Assembly: GCA_034667405.1 (NCBI GenBank)
Contig: JAXDJX010000031.1
Span: forward strand, 73,388 to 137,387
Length of the DNA stretch: 64,000 nucleotides
From: JANXVR01 sp034667405
GTDB taxonomy: Bacteria; Actinomycetota; UBA4738; HRBIN12
Reading direction: 5' to 3'
The notes beneath the pieces were generated by a model, which was not told the origin of the DNA, made no database searches, and saw only the letters and a list, made by a program, of their open reading frames with translations. Position 1 is the stretch's first letter. Every line of letters begins with the position of its first letter. A program made the position numbers and the translations under genes. Positions 7,887 to 20,732 of the stretch are shown one piece after another.

Positions 7887-7892
7887 AGTCTA
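7887..7892 (-). promoter_or_regulatory. Candidate -10 box TAGACT
   Basis: Ends eight bases before ATG 7878 of the PhzF-family gene; no Shine-Dalgarno sequence is present. Confidence 0.5.
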
Positions 7893-7930
7893 CGGGCCGC
7901 ACGGCGCTTGCTAGGCTGTCTGAAGCTACT

Positions 7931-8004
<74 letters not shown>

Positions 8005-8047
8005 CCGAGGCCGATCCGTGACTGCACCCTCCTTCGGACCTAACCCA

Positions 8048-8063
8048 TACCTGAGAACAGGTA
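8048..8063. promoter_or_regulatory. Palindrome TACCTG-AGAA-CAGGTA upstream of phosphorelay operon
   Basis: A perfect 6+6 inverted repeat just upstream of a candidate -10 (TACAGT, 8074-8079). A second inverted repeat, GTTTCG-N11-CGAAAC (8078-8100), overlaps the expected transcription start. Both are possible operators for the five-gene signalling operon; the regulator is unknown. Confidence 0.4.
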
Positions 8064-8165
8064 CGTCTACCTATACAGTTTCGGGTGCATCTGTCGAAAC
8101 GTCCCTTGAGGAATGGATGTTGCGCACTTGAGCGAGGCATCTCGGACTCCTCTTGGAGGCTTCGG

Positions 8166-11161
8166 ATGTCAGATACCACGACGGTCACGGCGGATTCGCT
8201 CGATCCCTCGGTTCTGCTGACCGTGTTGTCTCAGGTCAAGACCGGGGACTTCTCTGCCCGGATGCCTCTGGAGTGGACGGGTCTTGCCGGCAAAGTGGCC
8301 GATGGATTCAATGACGTCATCGCCGCGAACCAGGCCCTCGAGGCCGAACTGGGCCGGGTGAGTCAGGTGGTGGGCAAGCAAGGAAAACTTTCGCAGCGAG
8401 TGCTGCTCGGAGGCGCCTCGCAGGGCTGGTCCGGGAGCATCGGATCGGTCAACAGCCTCATCGACGACTTGGTACGACCCACCATCGAGATGCAGCGAGT
8501 CATCGGTGCTGTCGCCGACGGCGATCTCAGTAAGAAGGTGACCGCCGATGTCCGCGGCGAGATGCTGGATCTGAAGAACACCATCAACGCCATGGTCGAC
8601 CAGCTCAATGGGTTCATCTCAGAGGTGACGCGTGTTGCCCGCGAAGTGGGAACCGAGGGCAAGCTGGGTCAGGCCGCGGCGGTAACGATCGAGGTCGGCG
8701 GTGTCTGGAAGGACCTGACCGACAACGTGAACCTCATGGCGGGCATCTTGACCGCAGAGGTGCGGAACATCGCCGAGGTCACGACCGCTGTCGCGAACGG
8801 CGACCTGAGCAAGAAGGTCTCGATCGTCGTTCAGGGAGAGTTCCTGGAGCTGAAGAACACCGTCAACGCGATGGTCGATCAGCTCAACGCGTTCGCGGGT
8901 GAAGTCACCCGAGTGGCTCGCGAGGTCGGCGTGGAGGGCAAGCTTGGCGGTCAGGCGCAATCGAAGGAGGTCGGGGGTGTCTGGAAGGACCTCACCGACA
9001 ACGTGAACCAGCTGGCCGCGAACCTCACCAACCAGGTCCGAGCCATCTCTGAGGTCGCCACGGCGGTCACCGAAGGTGACCTCACCAGGCAGGTCCGCGT
9101 TGAGGCGAGCGGCGAGGTCGCCGTCTTGAAAGACAAGCTCAACGAGATGATCCGAAACCTCCGTGAGACCACCAGGGAGAACATCGAGCAGGACTGGTTG
9201 AAGACAAACCGCGAGCGCTTCACCCGCATGCTCCAGGGTCAGCGTGACCTCGCTGAGGTCTCGAGCATGATCCTGTCCGAGCTGGCTCCCCTCGTTTCGG
9301 CGCAGCATGGGGTCTTTTATACGATCGCCACTCCCTCCGGAAGCGGAGACTCGATGCTGGAGCTCCAGGCCGGGTACGGCTACGAAGAGCGGAAGCATCT
9401 CTCCACATCCTTCGCTCTCGGTGAGGGCTTGGTCGGGCAGTGCGCCAAAGAGAAGAAGCGGATCCTGCTCACCGAGGTTCCCGGCGACTATGTCAGGATC
9501 AACTCGGGGCTTGGCGCATCCGCCCCGTTGAACATCATCGTCTTGCCGGTCCTCTTCGAGGGCTCTGTGCGCGCTGTCGTTGAGCTTGCGTCCTTCTCTG
9601 AGTTCAGCGTCACCCACCTCGCCTTCCTTGACCAGATCACGGAGAGCATCGGACTGGTCCTGAGCACCATCGAAGCCAGCACGCTCACCGAGAACCTGCT
9701 GAAGCAGTCACAGTCCCAGGCTGAGGAGCTCCTCTCCCAGCAGGAAGAGTTGCGGGAGTCCAACGAGGACCTCGGACGGCAGGCCACGCTCCTGGCCGAG
9801 CAGAACGTCGAAGCAGAACATCGGAACCGAGAGGTCGAACAGTCCAAACGATTGGTCGAAGAGAAGGCGACGCAGCTTGCTCAGACCTCCGTCTCCTCCA
9901 AATACAAGTCGGAGTTCATCGCGAACATGTCCCACGAGCTGCGCACGCCGTTGAACAGTCTCTTGATCCTGGCGCAGCAACTCGAAGACAACCCCGACAA
10001 GAACATGACCGATACGCAGGTCCAATATGCCAGCGTCATCCGGAGTTCCGGCAAGGACTTGCTTGGTCTCCTCAACAACATCCTGGACCTTGCCAAGGTC
10101 GAGTCCGGCACCGTTACCGTGGAGATGACGAACCTCTCCGTCCCCGATCTCCGCGACAATCTCCTTGGCGAGTTCGAGCAGGTGGCCGCCGGCAAGGACC
10201 TCGACTACTCCGTCCGCATCGCGCCCGGATGTCCCGACACGATCGTCACCGACCCCCAACGCCTCCGCCAGATCCTCAAGAATCTGCTCGCCAACGCTTT
10301 CAAGTTCACAGAGCAGGGCCGGGTAAGTATCGAGATCGGCTCCGCCAACGCAGGGTGGAGTCCTGCGACGGACTCTCTCGTACAGGCCTCGTCGGTCGTT
10401 GCATTCACTGTCACCGACACGGGCATCGGTATCGAAGACGAACAGCAACACCTGATTTTCGAGGCATTCGCGCAAGGCGACGGCACCACCTCTCGCCTGT
10501 ATGGAGGCACGGGTCTCGGCCTTTCGATCAGCCGCGAGCTGGTCGGTCTGCTGGGCGGCGAAGTGACCGTGGCCAGTACCCCCGGCCACGGCAGCACCTT
10601 CACCGTGTATCTGCCGGTGGGCCGCCCCATCGCTGTCGTCGCTACGACCCAAACGCCACCGGCATTCATGGAAGCCGTCACCGCTCCCCTCTTCGCCACC
10701 GAGGGATCGACCCCGAAAATCACCTCATTGCGCCCCGATCCGATCCGCCACCTCGGTCTCGACGGGGGCCCGCTGGCGGGGTTGAAGGTGCTCGTCGTCG
10801 ACGATGACTTCCGGAATATCTTTGCGATGACCGCTCTGCTCGAGCGCGGCCAGGCCGAGGTTGTCATCGCCGAGAATGGTCCCGATGCGCTCACGGCGTT
10901 GGAGCAGAACCCGGATCTCGACCTGGTCCTGATGGACATCATGATGCCGGGGATGGATGGCTATGCCACCATCCGTGCCATCCGAGCGATGGACCGGTTC
11001 ACCGCGCTTCCGATCATCGCAGTCACGGGAAAGGTCGTTCCCGGCGAGCGTCAGCGTTGTCTGGACGCCGGAGCCAACGACTACGTCCCGAAGCCCGTCA
11101 ACACGGTCGAACTTCTCACCGCCATCGGCCCCTGGCTGCCCGCCGCCGGGAGGTCCACCGC

Positions 11162-11165
<4 letters not shown>
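8166..11165 (+). CDS. Soluble hybrid histidine kinase (HAMP repeats-GAF-HisKA-HATPase-REC)
   Basis: A 999-residue kinase with no membrane segment. Residues 10-345 are tandem HAMP-type modules; VADGDLSKKV, VANGDLSKKV and VTEGDLTRQV recur, with repeated linkers GGVWKDLTDNVN, as in the Nik1/group III hybrid kinases of fungi. A GAF domain follows (about 360-490), then a coiled coil, HisKA with phospho-accepting His590 in NMSHELRTP, an HATPase domain (DTGIGIED, GTGLGLSIS) and a receiver with Asp924 in LMDIMMPG. ATG 8166 has GGAGG eight bases upstream; the frame is open to 8085. First gene of an operon of five signalling proteins; its stop overlaps the next start (ATGA). HAMP repeats suggest sensing of osmotic or internal signals; the actual signal is unknown. 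Confidence 0.93.
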
Positions 11166-13993
<2,828 letters not shown>

Positions 13994-14006
13994 GTTGGGA
14001 GTCGTC

Positions 14007-14837
14007 ATGACCAGCCTCACTGCAGAACGACCGGCCGCCCGGGTCCTGCTCGCCGAGGACAACCAGGTCAGCCAGCGAGTTGGTTCCGCCATGCTCCGGT
14101 ATCTCGGCTTCCAGGTCGACATCGTCGGCGACGGCGCCGAAGCGGTCGAGGCAGCATCCATCAACGACTACCAAGCCATCCTGATGGATTGCCAGATCCC
14201 GGTCTTGGACGGCTACGAGGCAACCGGAGAGATCCGCCGCCTCCAAGGAATCGCGACTCACACGCCGATCATCGCGGTCACAGGTTCGACGCTGGAGTCC
14301 GAAGAGGAACACTGCCTGGCCGCCGGCATGGACGACTACCTTGCCAAGCCGCTCAGTCTGAGGACCTTGGCCTCCGCGCTGGACCGATGGGCACCAGACG
14401 GAGCTGATCCCATCATCACCCTCGACCCTGTCGATGCGCTGCCGACCATCGACCTCGAGGCTGCTCCCCGCGAGGACCCGAGAGGGCCGGCGCTGGACGC
14501 TGACGTTATCGGCCGGCTGGAGCAGTTGGGGGAGATGACGGGTGAAGACCTGATGACGCAGTTGGCCACGATCTTCCTCTTCGATGCCGACTCCAGGATC
14601 GTCGCGCTCCATCAAGGGCTTGCCGCCGGCGACGCTGCCGCCGTTCACCGGTCCGCCCACACGCTGGGCGGCGCCAGCGCCAACATGGGTGCGCTCGACC
14701 TCGCACGATCATGCGCGGCCTTGGCGACACGAAGCCTTGCGGGCGACCTGATGGGCGCCGGCGAACGGATCGATGCCATCGAAGTCGAAGTCGAGCGGGT
14801 CCGTGCCGCACTGCGCTCATACGAGGCGACCCCGTGA
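14007..14837 (+). CDS. Receiver-HPt phosphotransfer protein
   Basis: A 276-residue protein with a receiver domain (Asp61 in LMDCQIPV, Lys in YLAKP) and a C-terminal HPt domain with His218 in AHTLGGAS. The usual HPt motif has AHxLKGSS; here Lys is replaced by Gly. There is no DNA-binding or enzymatic domain, so it should act as a relay or phosphate sink between the hybrid kinases and the downstream cyclase. ATG 14007 is chosen over TTG 13995 because GGGAG sits just upstream of it. It lies 13 bases after the previous gene and overlaps the next by four (GTGA). Confidence 0.9.
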   Translation: MTSLTAERPAARVLLAEDNQVSQRVGSAMLRYLGFQVDIVGDGAEAVEAASINDYQAILMDCQIPVLDGYEATGEIRRLQGIATHTPIIAVTGSTLESEEEHCLAAGMDDYLAKPLSLRTLASALDRWAPDGADPIITLDPVDALPTIDLEAAPREDPRGPALDADVIGRLEQLGEMTGEDLMTQLATIFLFDADSRIVALHQGLAAGDAAAVHRSAHTLGGASANMGALDLARSCAALATRSLAGDLMGAGERIDAIEVEVERVRAALRSYEATP

Positions 14838-15784
14838 AGATCCTGGTCGCGGACGACGACCCCACGTCCCGCCTCATCGCCGATATGGCGCTTCGGGCGC
14901 TCGGCCAGGAATGTCACACGGCCACCGATGGGATCGAGGCGTGGGATGCGTTCCAAGCCCTGCATCCCGACGTGGTCCTGAGCGACTGGATGATGCCGGG
15001 GATGAGCGGGCTGGAGCTGTGTCGAAAGATCCGGTCGAGCGCTACGAACACCTACCCCTATCTCATCATGGTCACTAACCGGGGAGCCGTCGACGAGATC
15101 CTGGAAGGGATGAATGCCGGTGTCGATGACTACCTGGTGAAACCCCTCAACACCGAGGATCTCCAGGCACGCCTCATCGGGGCCAGCAGGGTCACAGGTC
15201 TGCACACGCAGCTGGCTACCCAGAGAACCGAACTGCAAGGGCTCAACCTCGAACTCAGCGCGATCGCGCGCCGGGACCCTTTGACCGGATTGGGGAACCG
15301 CAGGGCCCTTGAGGAGGATCTCGAGCTCCTGGAGGCTCGAGTCACCAGGTACGGACATCGTTACTGCATGGCCCTGCTCGACGTCGATCTCTTCAAGTCT
15401 TACAACGACACCTACGGCCACATGGCGGGCGACGAGATCCTCCAGGCCGTGGCGGCCGAACTCAAAGCCGAGGCCCGCGGCGGCGACGCGCTCTTCCGTT
15501 ACGGAGGCGAAGAGTTCCTCTGCATCTTCCCGGAGCAGTCCCTGGCAGGCGGCAGGTTAGCCGTTGAGCGCATGCGGAGCGGCGTCGTGAAGCTGTCGAT
15601 CCCGCATACCGGCAGCCCGACGGGTGTCCTGACCATCAGCGGCGGCGTGGCCGTCTTGGACCCGGGCCAGAGCACGTCGGCGAGCGCCGTCCTGAAAGCA
15701 GCAGACGAAGCTCTCTACCGAGCGAAGCAACTCGGTCGGAACCGTGTCGAGCAAGCGTCGTCCCACGCCGAGGTCACCGGATGA
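14834..15784 (+). CDS. Response regulator diguanylate cyclase (REC-GGDEF, PleD-like)
   Basis: A 316-residue protein with a receiver (Asp51 in LSDWMMPG) and a GGDEF domain. The active site is GGEEF at residues 224-228, a functional variant. Exactly five residues upstream is RGGD, an RxxD inhibitory site, so the cyclase should be product-inhibited by cyclic di-GMP. It makes cyclic di-GMP from two GTP and is the only visible output of this operon. The GTG start overlaps the previous stop (GTGA), and its own stop overlaps the next ATG. Confidence 0.93.
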   Translation: MKILVADDDPTSRLIADMALRALGQECHTATDGIEAWDAFQALHPDVVLSDWMMPGMSGLELCRKIRSSATNTYPYLIMVTNRGAVDEILEGMNAGVDDYLVKPLNTEDLQARLIGASRVTGLHTQLATQRTELQGLNLELSAIARRDPLTGLGNRRALEEDLELLEARVTRYGHRYCMALLDVDLFKSYNDTYGHMAGDEILQAVAAELKAEARGGDALFRYGGEEFLCIFPEQSLAGGRLAVERMRSGVVKLSIPHTGSPTGVLTISGGVAVLDPGQSTSASAVLKAADEALYRAKQLGRNRVEQASSHAEVTG

Positions 15785-16962
15785 GCCGAGCGCGCTTCGC
15801 GGTGGACGAACTCCCGTCCCGGGAAGCCGACGACGTCGAAGTGCTCGCCAGCGGGCTTGAAACGGCAGAGGCGCGCTACCGACAACTGGTCGAGCAGGTG
15901 CCCGTCATCATCTACGAGTGGGGCGTCTCGAGCGACATCAACCATGTCACCGAGACTTACGTCAGCCCCCAGATCGAGGTGATCCTTGGGTTCAGCGCCG
16001 AGGAATGGATGGCGGATCCAACGCTGTGGTTCACGCGGGTCCACACCGATGACCTCGAACGGGTTCTGGATGAAACTACCCGCTGTATCGAAGGGGGCCT
16101 TCCCTTCAAGATGGAGTACCAGATGCTCGCCAAGGACGGCCGTCCGGTGTGGTTGAGGGACGAGGCCGTCGCGCTGGAACGCGACGCACAGGGTCGCGCG
16201 ACCCTCATCCGCGGCGTGCAACTAGACATCTCCGCGCAGAAGCAAGTGGAGGATGCAGCTCGACAGAGCGCCGAAGAGAAGGCGCACCTGATCCAACTCC
16301 TCGCGCACGAACTCTTCACGCCGATCACGTCGATCCAAGGAGCCGCCCTGACGTTGGGTGCTTATAGCGATCGCTTGAGCGCGTCGGACCTCCAAACGCT
16401 CGCAGACGGCGTGACGAGCAGTGCAACGCGTCTTCGGAGGCTGGTCCAGAACCTGGACACTGCGGCGAAGTTGGACCGCGAAGATGTGGACGTCTCCCGG
16501 GAGATCGTGCCTGTCGGTGACATCCTGACCAGCGCGCTCGAGGATTTCGCCGTCGAGTCGGAGTCGTCCGGCATCAGACTCATCGCCGATCCACAACTCG
16601 CGAAGCGGGAGGCGGTGGCCGACCGATCTCTTGCCGCGCAGGCCCTGGGCGTGGTCATCGAGAACGCTCTCGACTACTCCCACGACGAGCCGGTCGACGT
16701 GGAGTTGGCGGAGGGCACAGACGGCCTGGAGATCAGGGTGTCTGACCGTGGTCCCGGGATCGCCCCGGACCAGCGGGACCAGATATTCGACCTCTTCACG
16801 CAGGTTGATTCGAGCGATTCCCGGAGTCACGAAGGCCTGGGTGTCGGGTTGTTCCTGGCCCGGCAGATGATGCGTTTACAGGGCGGCGACCTCGACTACG
16901 CCTCTAGGTCGGGCGGAGGATCGACCTTCACCTGCCGCTTCGGTGTGGCGGCGTCCCGATAG
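15781..16962 (+). CDS. PAS-domain histidine kinase
   Basis: A 393-residue soluble kinase. A PAS/PAC sensor (about residues 30-155, ending VQLDISAQKQ) precedes HisKA and HATPase domains. The H-box is LLAHELFTP with His176; the usual Arg three residues after His is Phe. The HATPase keeps N (VVIENALDYS), G1 (SDRGPGIAP) and G2 (GLGVGLFLARQ). Its ATG overlaps the cyclase stop by four bases. It could phosphorylate the cyclase receiver encoded just before it. Last gene of the operon. Confidence 0.92.
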   Translation: MSRARFAVDELPSREADDVEVLASGLETAEARYRQLVEQVPVIIYEWGVSSDINHVTETYVSPQIEVILGFSAEEWMADPTLWFTRVHTDDLERVLDETTRCIEGGLPFKMEYQMLAKDGRPVWLRDEAVALERDAQGRATLIRGVQLDISAQKQVEDAARQSAEEKAHLIQLLAHELFTPITSIQGAALTLGAYSDRLSASDLQTLADGVTSSATRLRRLVQNLDTAAKLDREDVDVSREIVPVGDILTSALEDFAVESESSGIRLIADPQLAKREAVADRSLAAQALGVVIENALDYSHDEPVDVELAEGTDGLEIRVSDRGPGIAPDQRDQIFDLFTQVDSSDSRSHEGLGVGLFLARQMMRLQGGDLDYASRSGGGSTFTCRFGVAASR

Positions 16963-17043
16963 AGGTCGGAAGGGGACGGGGACGGCGCGATCGCTCATCG
17001 TTGTGGGATATCTGATCACGCACAACGGGTAGCATCGGACGCG

Positions 17044-17118
17044 GCGCCGGTAGCTCAGCCCGGATAGAGCGGGGGACTTCTAATCCCTAGGTCGCAGGTT
17101 CGAATCCTGCCCGGCGCA
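17044..17118 (+). tRNA. tRNA-Arg (UCU)
   Basis: A 75-base cloverleaf: acceptor GCGCCGG/CCGGCGC, anticodon arm GGGGACTTCTAATCCCT with anticodon TCT, T-arm GCAGGTTCGAATCCTGC. CCA is not encoded. A -10 box TAGCAT (17030-17035) ends eight bases before the mature 5' end. Confidence 0.97.
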
Positions 17119-17245
17119 CAGAGCGTTTCCGCAGTAAGACCCAGGAAAGGGACCGAAAGACCTACATACCTTTCCCGTGTCGGCGGTACGCTCCGCATGA
17201 ACGGTGCCCGCATCCCGCACACCGTTCTCAGGGAGGGAGATGAGC

Positions 17246-19228
17246 ATGCAGGTTCGTTCAGTCGTTCCCAAGGCTGCGCCTATCTTCGCGTTCGCATTGA
17301 TGGTCTCGCTCTTCGCGAGTGCTACCGTGAGCGCATCCGCGGCACCGTCAGTCCGCCAGACCCGCGCGCACGCGACGTTCGTCGGGGCCCGCGGTCCGCT
17401 CGCAGTACACGGATCCGCCGTTGCATCGGCGAACGCGCCCAGCGTCGGTGACGTCCTGGGGGCCGTCGAGCTCAAGAGCCCTGAGGTGGAGGCCGAGAAG
17501 GACGGTCCACAAGGAGGCTCTGCGGTCCTGAACGGCAACATTCGTCCGCCGTCTGCCGGATCCATCCCAGCTTCACAGAGCACTGCCGGCGTGCTCAGCC
17601 GGTTCCAGGGACTGAACCACTTCGACAGCCGCTACTCGGGAGGTGGCAACGCGTTCTCGGGTGAGCCGCCGGACCAGGGGATGTGCGTCGGAGGCACATA
17701 CGTTTTCGAGATCGTGAACTCGGTCGTGCAGGTGTACACGAAGGGTGGCAAGCCACTCATCGCCGGAGACAAGGCGTTTCCCGACGGCCCGTCGGTGGGC
17801 CTCACCCTCAATGAGTTCTACGGCCTTCCACCGGCGTTCGTCCGTCCGGACGGGCCGTTCGGACCGTTCATGTTCGACACGGCGTGCCTCTACGACCCCA
17901 GCACGGGGCGTTGGTTCGCTACCGCGGCCAACCTCGATGAGGACCCGGTGACCGGTGACTTCATCGGCACGGGCCAGGTCTGGCTCGCCGTGAGCACCAG
18001 CTCGAACCCCCTGGGCTCGTGGAACATCTGGTCGATCGACACGACGAACAACGGTGAGAACGGATCGCCGGATCACGGCTGCCTAGATGGCTACTGCTTC
18101 GGCGACTACCCTCAGATCGGGCTGGACGCCAACGGTTTCTACATCACTACCAACGAGTTCGAGTTCTTCGGCGATGGATTCAACGGGTCTCAGCTCTACG
18201 CCTTGTCGAAGCAGGATCTCGTGGGCGGAACTACGGATCCGACGATGGCGTTGTTCGAGAACGTGCCGACAGCGACCTACAACGACCTCTCGTACACGAT
18301 GCAGCCGGTGAACGCACTCCCAGCAGATCGGGACACGTCGGCCGGCGGCACCATGTACTTCGGGATGTCGGGGTCGCCGTACACGGTCGGTTTGGCCAAT
18401 AGCATCGCGCTGTACGGCCTGTCGAACACGTCCTCGCTGAACACGAACACGCCGCATCTGGCGCTGGAGGAGACGTCGGTGACCACGCAGGCGTATGCGA
18501 CGCCCGGGTTCGCGCAGCAGGAGAACGGCCCGATGCCGCTGCTGTCGTGCGTCAACGACCCGTCGTGCATCGGGGTCCGCTATCCGAACATCAAGGCGCC
18601 AAGCGTCCTGGACGCCGGGAACTCGGGCAAGGTCTATGGGGCCTGGCTCCATGACGGCGACGTGTACCTGACCACCGGCACGCCGCTCACGGGTTCTGGC
18701 GCCGCTTGGTACAACACGGGCAACGGCTCGTGGAAGGCGATCAAGCAGCGGACCGGCGTCGCGTGGTTCGTGCTCCATCCCGCCGACGCGGGCGCCGGAC
18801 TCTCGGCATCACTCCAGCGCGATGGCTACGTGGCCGTGGCGGGTACGAACCTCACCCACCCGTCGATCGTCGTGGGTCCAACGGGCGCCGGCGCGATCGG
18901 GGCCACGCTCGTCGGACCGAACAACTATCCAAGCGCGGCCGTGGCACGGTTCGCGCCCGGGGAGGCACCGACGGTTGTCCAACTGATCGGACAAGGTGTC
19001 GGACCGAACGACGGGTTCACGGCTACCGGGGAAGGCGGCTATGACCCTCGGTGGGGCGACTACGGCGCGGCTACGGTCACGCCCGGTGGAACGATGTGGT
19101 TCGCGAGCGAGTACACCGCGCAGCGTTGCACCGTCGCGGAATTCAACGTCGACACCACGTGCGGCTACACGCGAACGTTCTATGCGAACTGGAGCACGCA
19201 CATCACCTCGATCAAGCCGCTCGGCTGA
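17246..19228 (+). CDS. Large exported protein, probable beta-propeller
   Basis: A 660-residue secreted protein. A signal peptide covers about residues 1-34 (hydrophobic AAPIFAFALMVSLFASATVS, then SASAAP). The mature part begins with a linker, then GEPPDQGMCVGGTYVFEIVN and repeated DPSTGRWFATAANLDED-, GQVWLAVSTSSNPLG- and YPQIGLDANGFYITTNEF-type segments. These look like the blades of a beta-propeller found in exported proteins of soil bacteria. Cysteines (CLDGYCFGD, CVNDPSCIGV) are paired as in secreted proteins. No catalytic residues can be assigned. ATG 17246 is preferred to ATG 17240 because GGAGG sits eight bases before it. A strong hairpin follows the stop. Confidence 0.8.
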   Translation: MQVRSVVPKAAPIFAFALMVSLFASATVSASAAPSVRQTRAHATFVGARGPLAVHGSAVASANAPSVGDVLGAVELKSPEVEAEKDGPQGGSAVLNGNIRPPSAGSIPASQSTAGVLSRFQGLNHFDSRYSGGGNAFSGEPPDQGMCVGGTYVFEIVNSVVQVYTKGGKPLIAGDKAFPDGPSVGLTLNEFYGLPPAFVRPDGPFGPFMFDTACLYDPSTGRWFATAANLDEDPVTGDFIGTGQVWLAVSTSSNPLGSWNIWSIDTTNNGENGSPDHGCLDGYCFGDYPQIGLDANGFYITTNEFEFFGDGFNGSQLYALSKQDLVGGTTDPTMALFENVPTATYNDLSYTMQPVNALPADRDTSAGGTMYFGMSGSPYTVGLANSIALYGLSNTSSLNTNTPHLALEETSVTTQAYATPGFAQQENGPMPLLSCVNDPSCIGVRYPNIKAPSVLDAGNSGKVYGAWLHDGDVYLTTGTPLTGSGAAWYNTGNGSWKAIKQRTGVAWFVLHPADAGAGLSASLQRDGYVAVAGTNLTHPSIVVGPTGAGAIGATLVGPNNYPSAAVARFAPGEAPTVVQLIGQGVGPNDGFTATGEGGYDPRWGDYGAATVTPGGTMWFASEYTAQRCTVAEFNVDTTCGYTRTFYANWSTHITSIKPLG

Positions 19229-19252
19229 ACGGACGATCGGCAACAACGAAGG

Positions 19253-19282
19253 AAGGAGCGGGGCCAGATGGCCCCGCTCCTT
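19253..19282. terminator. Strong hairpin terminator
   Basis: Perfect 13-bp stem, AAGGAGCGGGGCC/GGCCCCGCTCCTT, with an AGAT loop. It lies between the exported-protein gene and the oppositely oriented zinc-ribbon gene, so it can serve both. No T-run follows, as is common in high-G+C genomes. Confidence 0.8.
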
Positions 19283-19357
19283 GCGTCTGGTGACAACGAG
19301 GTTCGAGGCGGGTTCGACGAGCGTCTCTCGCCCCGGAGGATCCAGCCGAGCGCGGAG

Positions 19358-19627
19358 CTAGAACCTGGGGTAGGTGAAGCCGTACCCGGTGACGACCTTC
19401 GCCTTCGTGGAGGATGCGTAGAGCCGAACCCGAGGGATCGGGACCTTCTCGCTGCATTTCCCGCAGCTGAATGCGTTCTGCCACCTGGCCGGGATCGCCT
19501 GATCGAAGCCGCATTCGGGGCACGTCTGGAAGATGATCTGGGCGAAGCACCCGAAGCACATGTACTGGATGGAGTCGTCGCCGACCTGGGTTGGCATCCG
19601 GCAATCGGGGCAGGTAAGGAAGGCCAT
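19358..19627 (-). CDS. Double zinc-ribbon small protein
   Basis: An 89-residue protein with four CxxC pairs: CPDC (6-9), CFGC (about 24-27), CPEC (about 36-39) and CGKC (about 55-58). Eight cysteines fit two zinc ribbons. The C-terminus (RVRLYASSTKAKVVTGYGF) is basic. It follows purK by nine bases on the same strand, so the two are probably co-transcribed. No specific function; it could bind nucleic acid or a protein. Confidence 0.75.
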   Translation of the reverse strand: MAFLTCPDCRMPTQVGDDSIQYMCFGCFAQIIFQTCPECGFDQAIPARWQNAFSCGKCSEKVPIPRVRLYASSTKAKVVTGYGFTYPRF

Positions 19628-19636
19628 CTCTTCTGA

Positions 19637-20725
19637 CTATTCGTCCAGTAGTGCAGTCACCTGTAGCCATCTGGCGGCGAGAGTCTGTGGGTCCGCGGCA
19701 TCGACGGTGATGTGTCCGAGTTTCCGGTTCGGACGGGGCGCTTTTCCGTAGGTATGGAGGTGCGCGCCGGCGATCTCAGCAACCGCTGCGGGGTCCGGCA
19801 TCTCTCCGATGAGGTTGGCCATCACCGAGCACCCAACTGAAGCGCTTGACCCCAAGGGCAGCCCCGCCACGGCTCGCAGATGCTGCTCGAACTGGGAGGT
19901 TTCGGCTCCTTCGATCGTCCAGTGGCCGGTGTTGTGCACCCTGGGGGCGAACTCGTTGCCCAGCAGGTCTTCCCCGGTCCTGAAGAATTCGATGGCCAGG
20001 ACGCCGACGTAGTCGAGTTCGTCCATGAGGGCGTGGGCGTGGGCTTCCGCGCGGCCCTGCAGGTCGGGCACATCCTGGAGCGGCCGAGAGACACGAAGGA
20101 TTCCGTCACGGTGTTCGTTCGCGACCAAGGGGTAGAAGGAGGTGGCGCCATCCTCGGCCCGGGCTCCCACGATCGAGACCTCGACGTCGAACGGCACGAA
20201 CGCCTCCAGGATGGACGGAGCCTCACCGACCATGCGCCAGGCTTCCGCGGCATGGGCGGGATCGCGGATCACCGTCTGTCCTTTGCCGTCGTAGCCCAGT
20301 CGCCGCGTCTTCAAGATGGCCGGGGTCCCGATGCGCTCGAGCGCCTCGGCAAGATCAGCCAGGGACGACACCTGGGCATAGGGAGCCACCGCCAGGCCGA
20401 TGTGTTCGAAGAGCGTCTTCTCGGCCACGCGGTCCTGCGCTGCTTCCAGGGCTGAGGCCGGCGGGTACAAGGGGGTGTGACGCGCCACCGCTCGAACGGC
20501 TTCGACCGGCACATTCTCGAACTCAAAGGTCAGGACATCGCTGGCCGCGGCCAGCGTTTCCAATGCCGCAAGATCGTCGTAGGCCGCGCGGATGGACGGT
20601 GCGACCTGGGACGCCGGCGTGTCCTCTCCCGGGTCCAAGGTGGTCACCCGGATATCCAAGGGATAGCCCGACAACGCGAGCATCCTGCCCAGCTGGCCGC
20701 CACCGATGACCCCGACCCGGATCAC
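19637..20725 (-). CDS. purK: N5-carboxyaminoimidazole ribonucleotide synthase PurK
   Basis: A 362-residue ATP-grasp enzyme that carboxylates AIR to N5-CAIR with ATP and bicarbonate in purine synthesis. Visible marks are VIGGGQLGRML at the N-terminus, TFEFENVP, ILKTRRLGYDGKGQ, EAFVPFDVEVS and NEFAPRVHNTGHWTIEG. The start is GTG 20725, seven bases after the purE stop; the frame is open further upstream but that part belongs to purE in another frame. Operon purE-purK-zinc ribbon protein. Confidence 0.96.
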   Translation of the reverse strand: MIRVGVIGGGQLGRMLALSGYPLDIRVTTLDPGEDTPASQVAPSIRAAYDDLAALETLAAASDVLTFEFENVPVEAVRAVARHTPLYPPASALEAAQDRVAEKTLFEHIGLAVAPYAQVSSLADLAEALERIGTPAILKTRRLGYDGKGQTVIRDPAHAAEAWRMVGEAPSILEAFVPFDVEVSIVGARAEDGATSFYPLVANEHRDGILRVSRPLQDVPDLQGRAEAHAHALMDELDYVGVLAIEFFRTGEDLLGNEFAPRVHNTGHWTIEGAETSQFEQHLRAVAGLPLGSSASVGCSVMANLIGEMPDPAAVAEIAGAHLHTYGKAPRPNRKLGHITVDAADPQTLAARWLQVTALLDE

Positions 20726-20732
20726 GCGACGG

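Noticed and set aside
8500..9160. Mobile or satellite repeat
   Set aside because: The repeat is in frame and encodes HAMP modules of one kinase.
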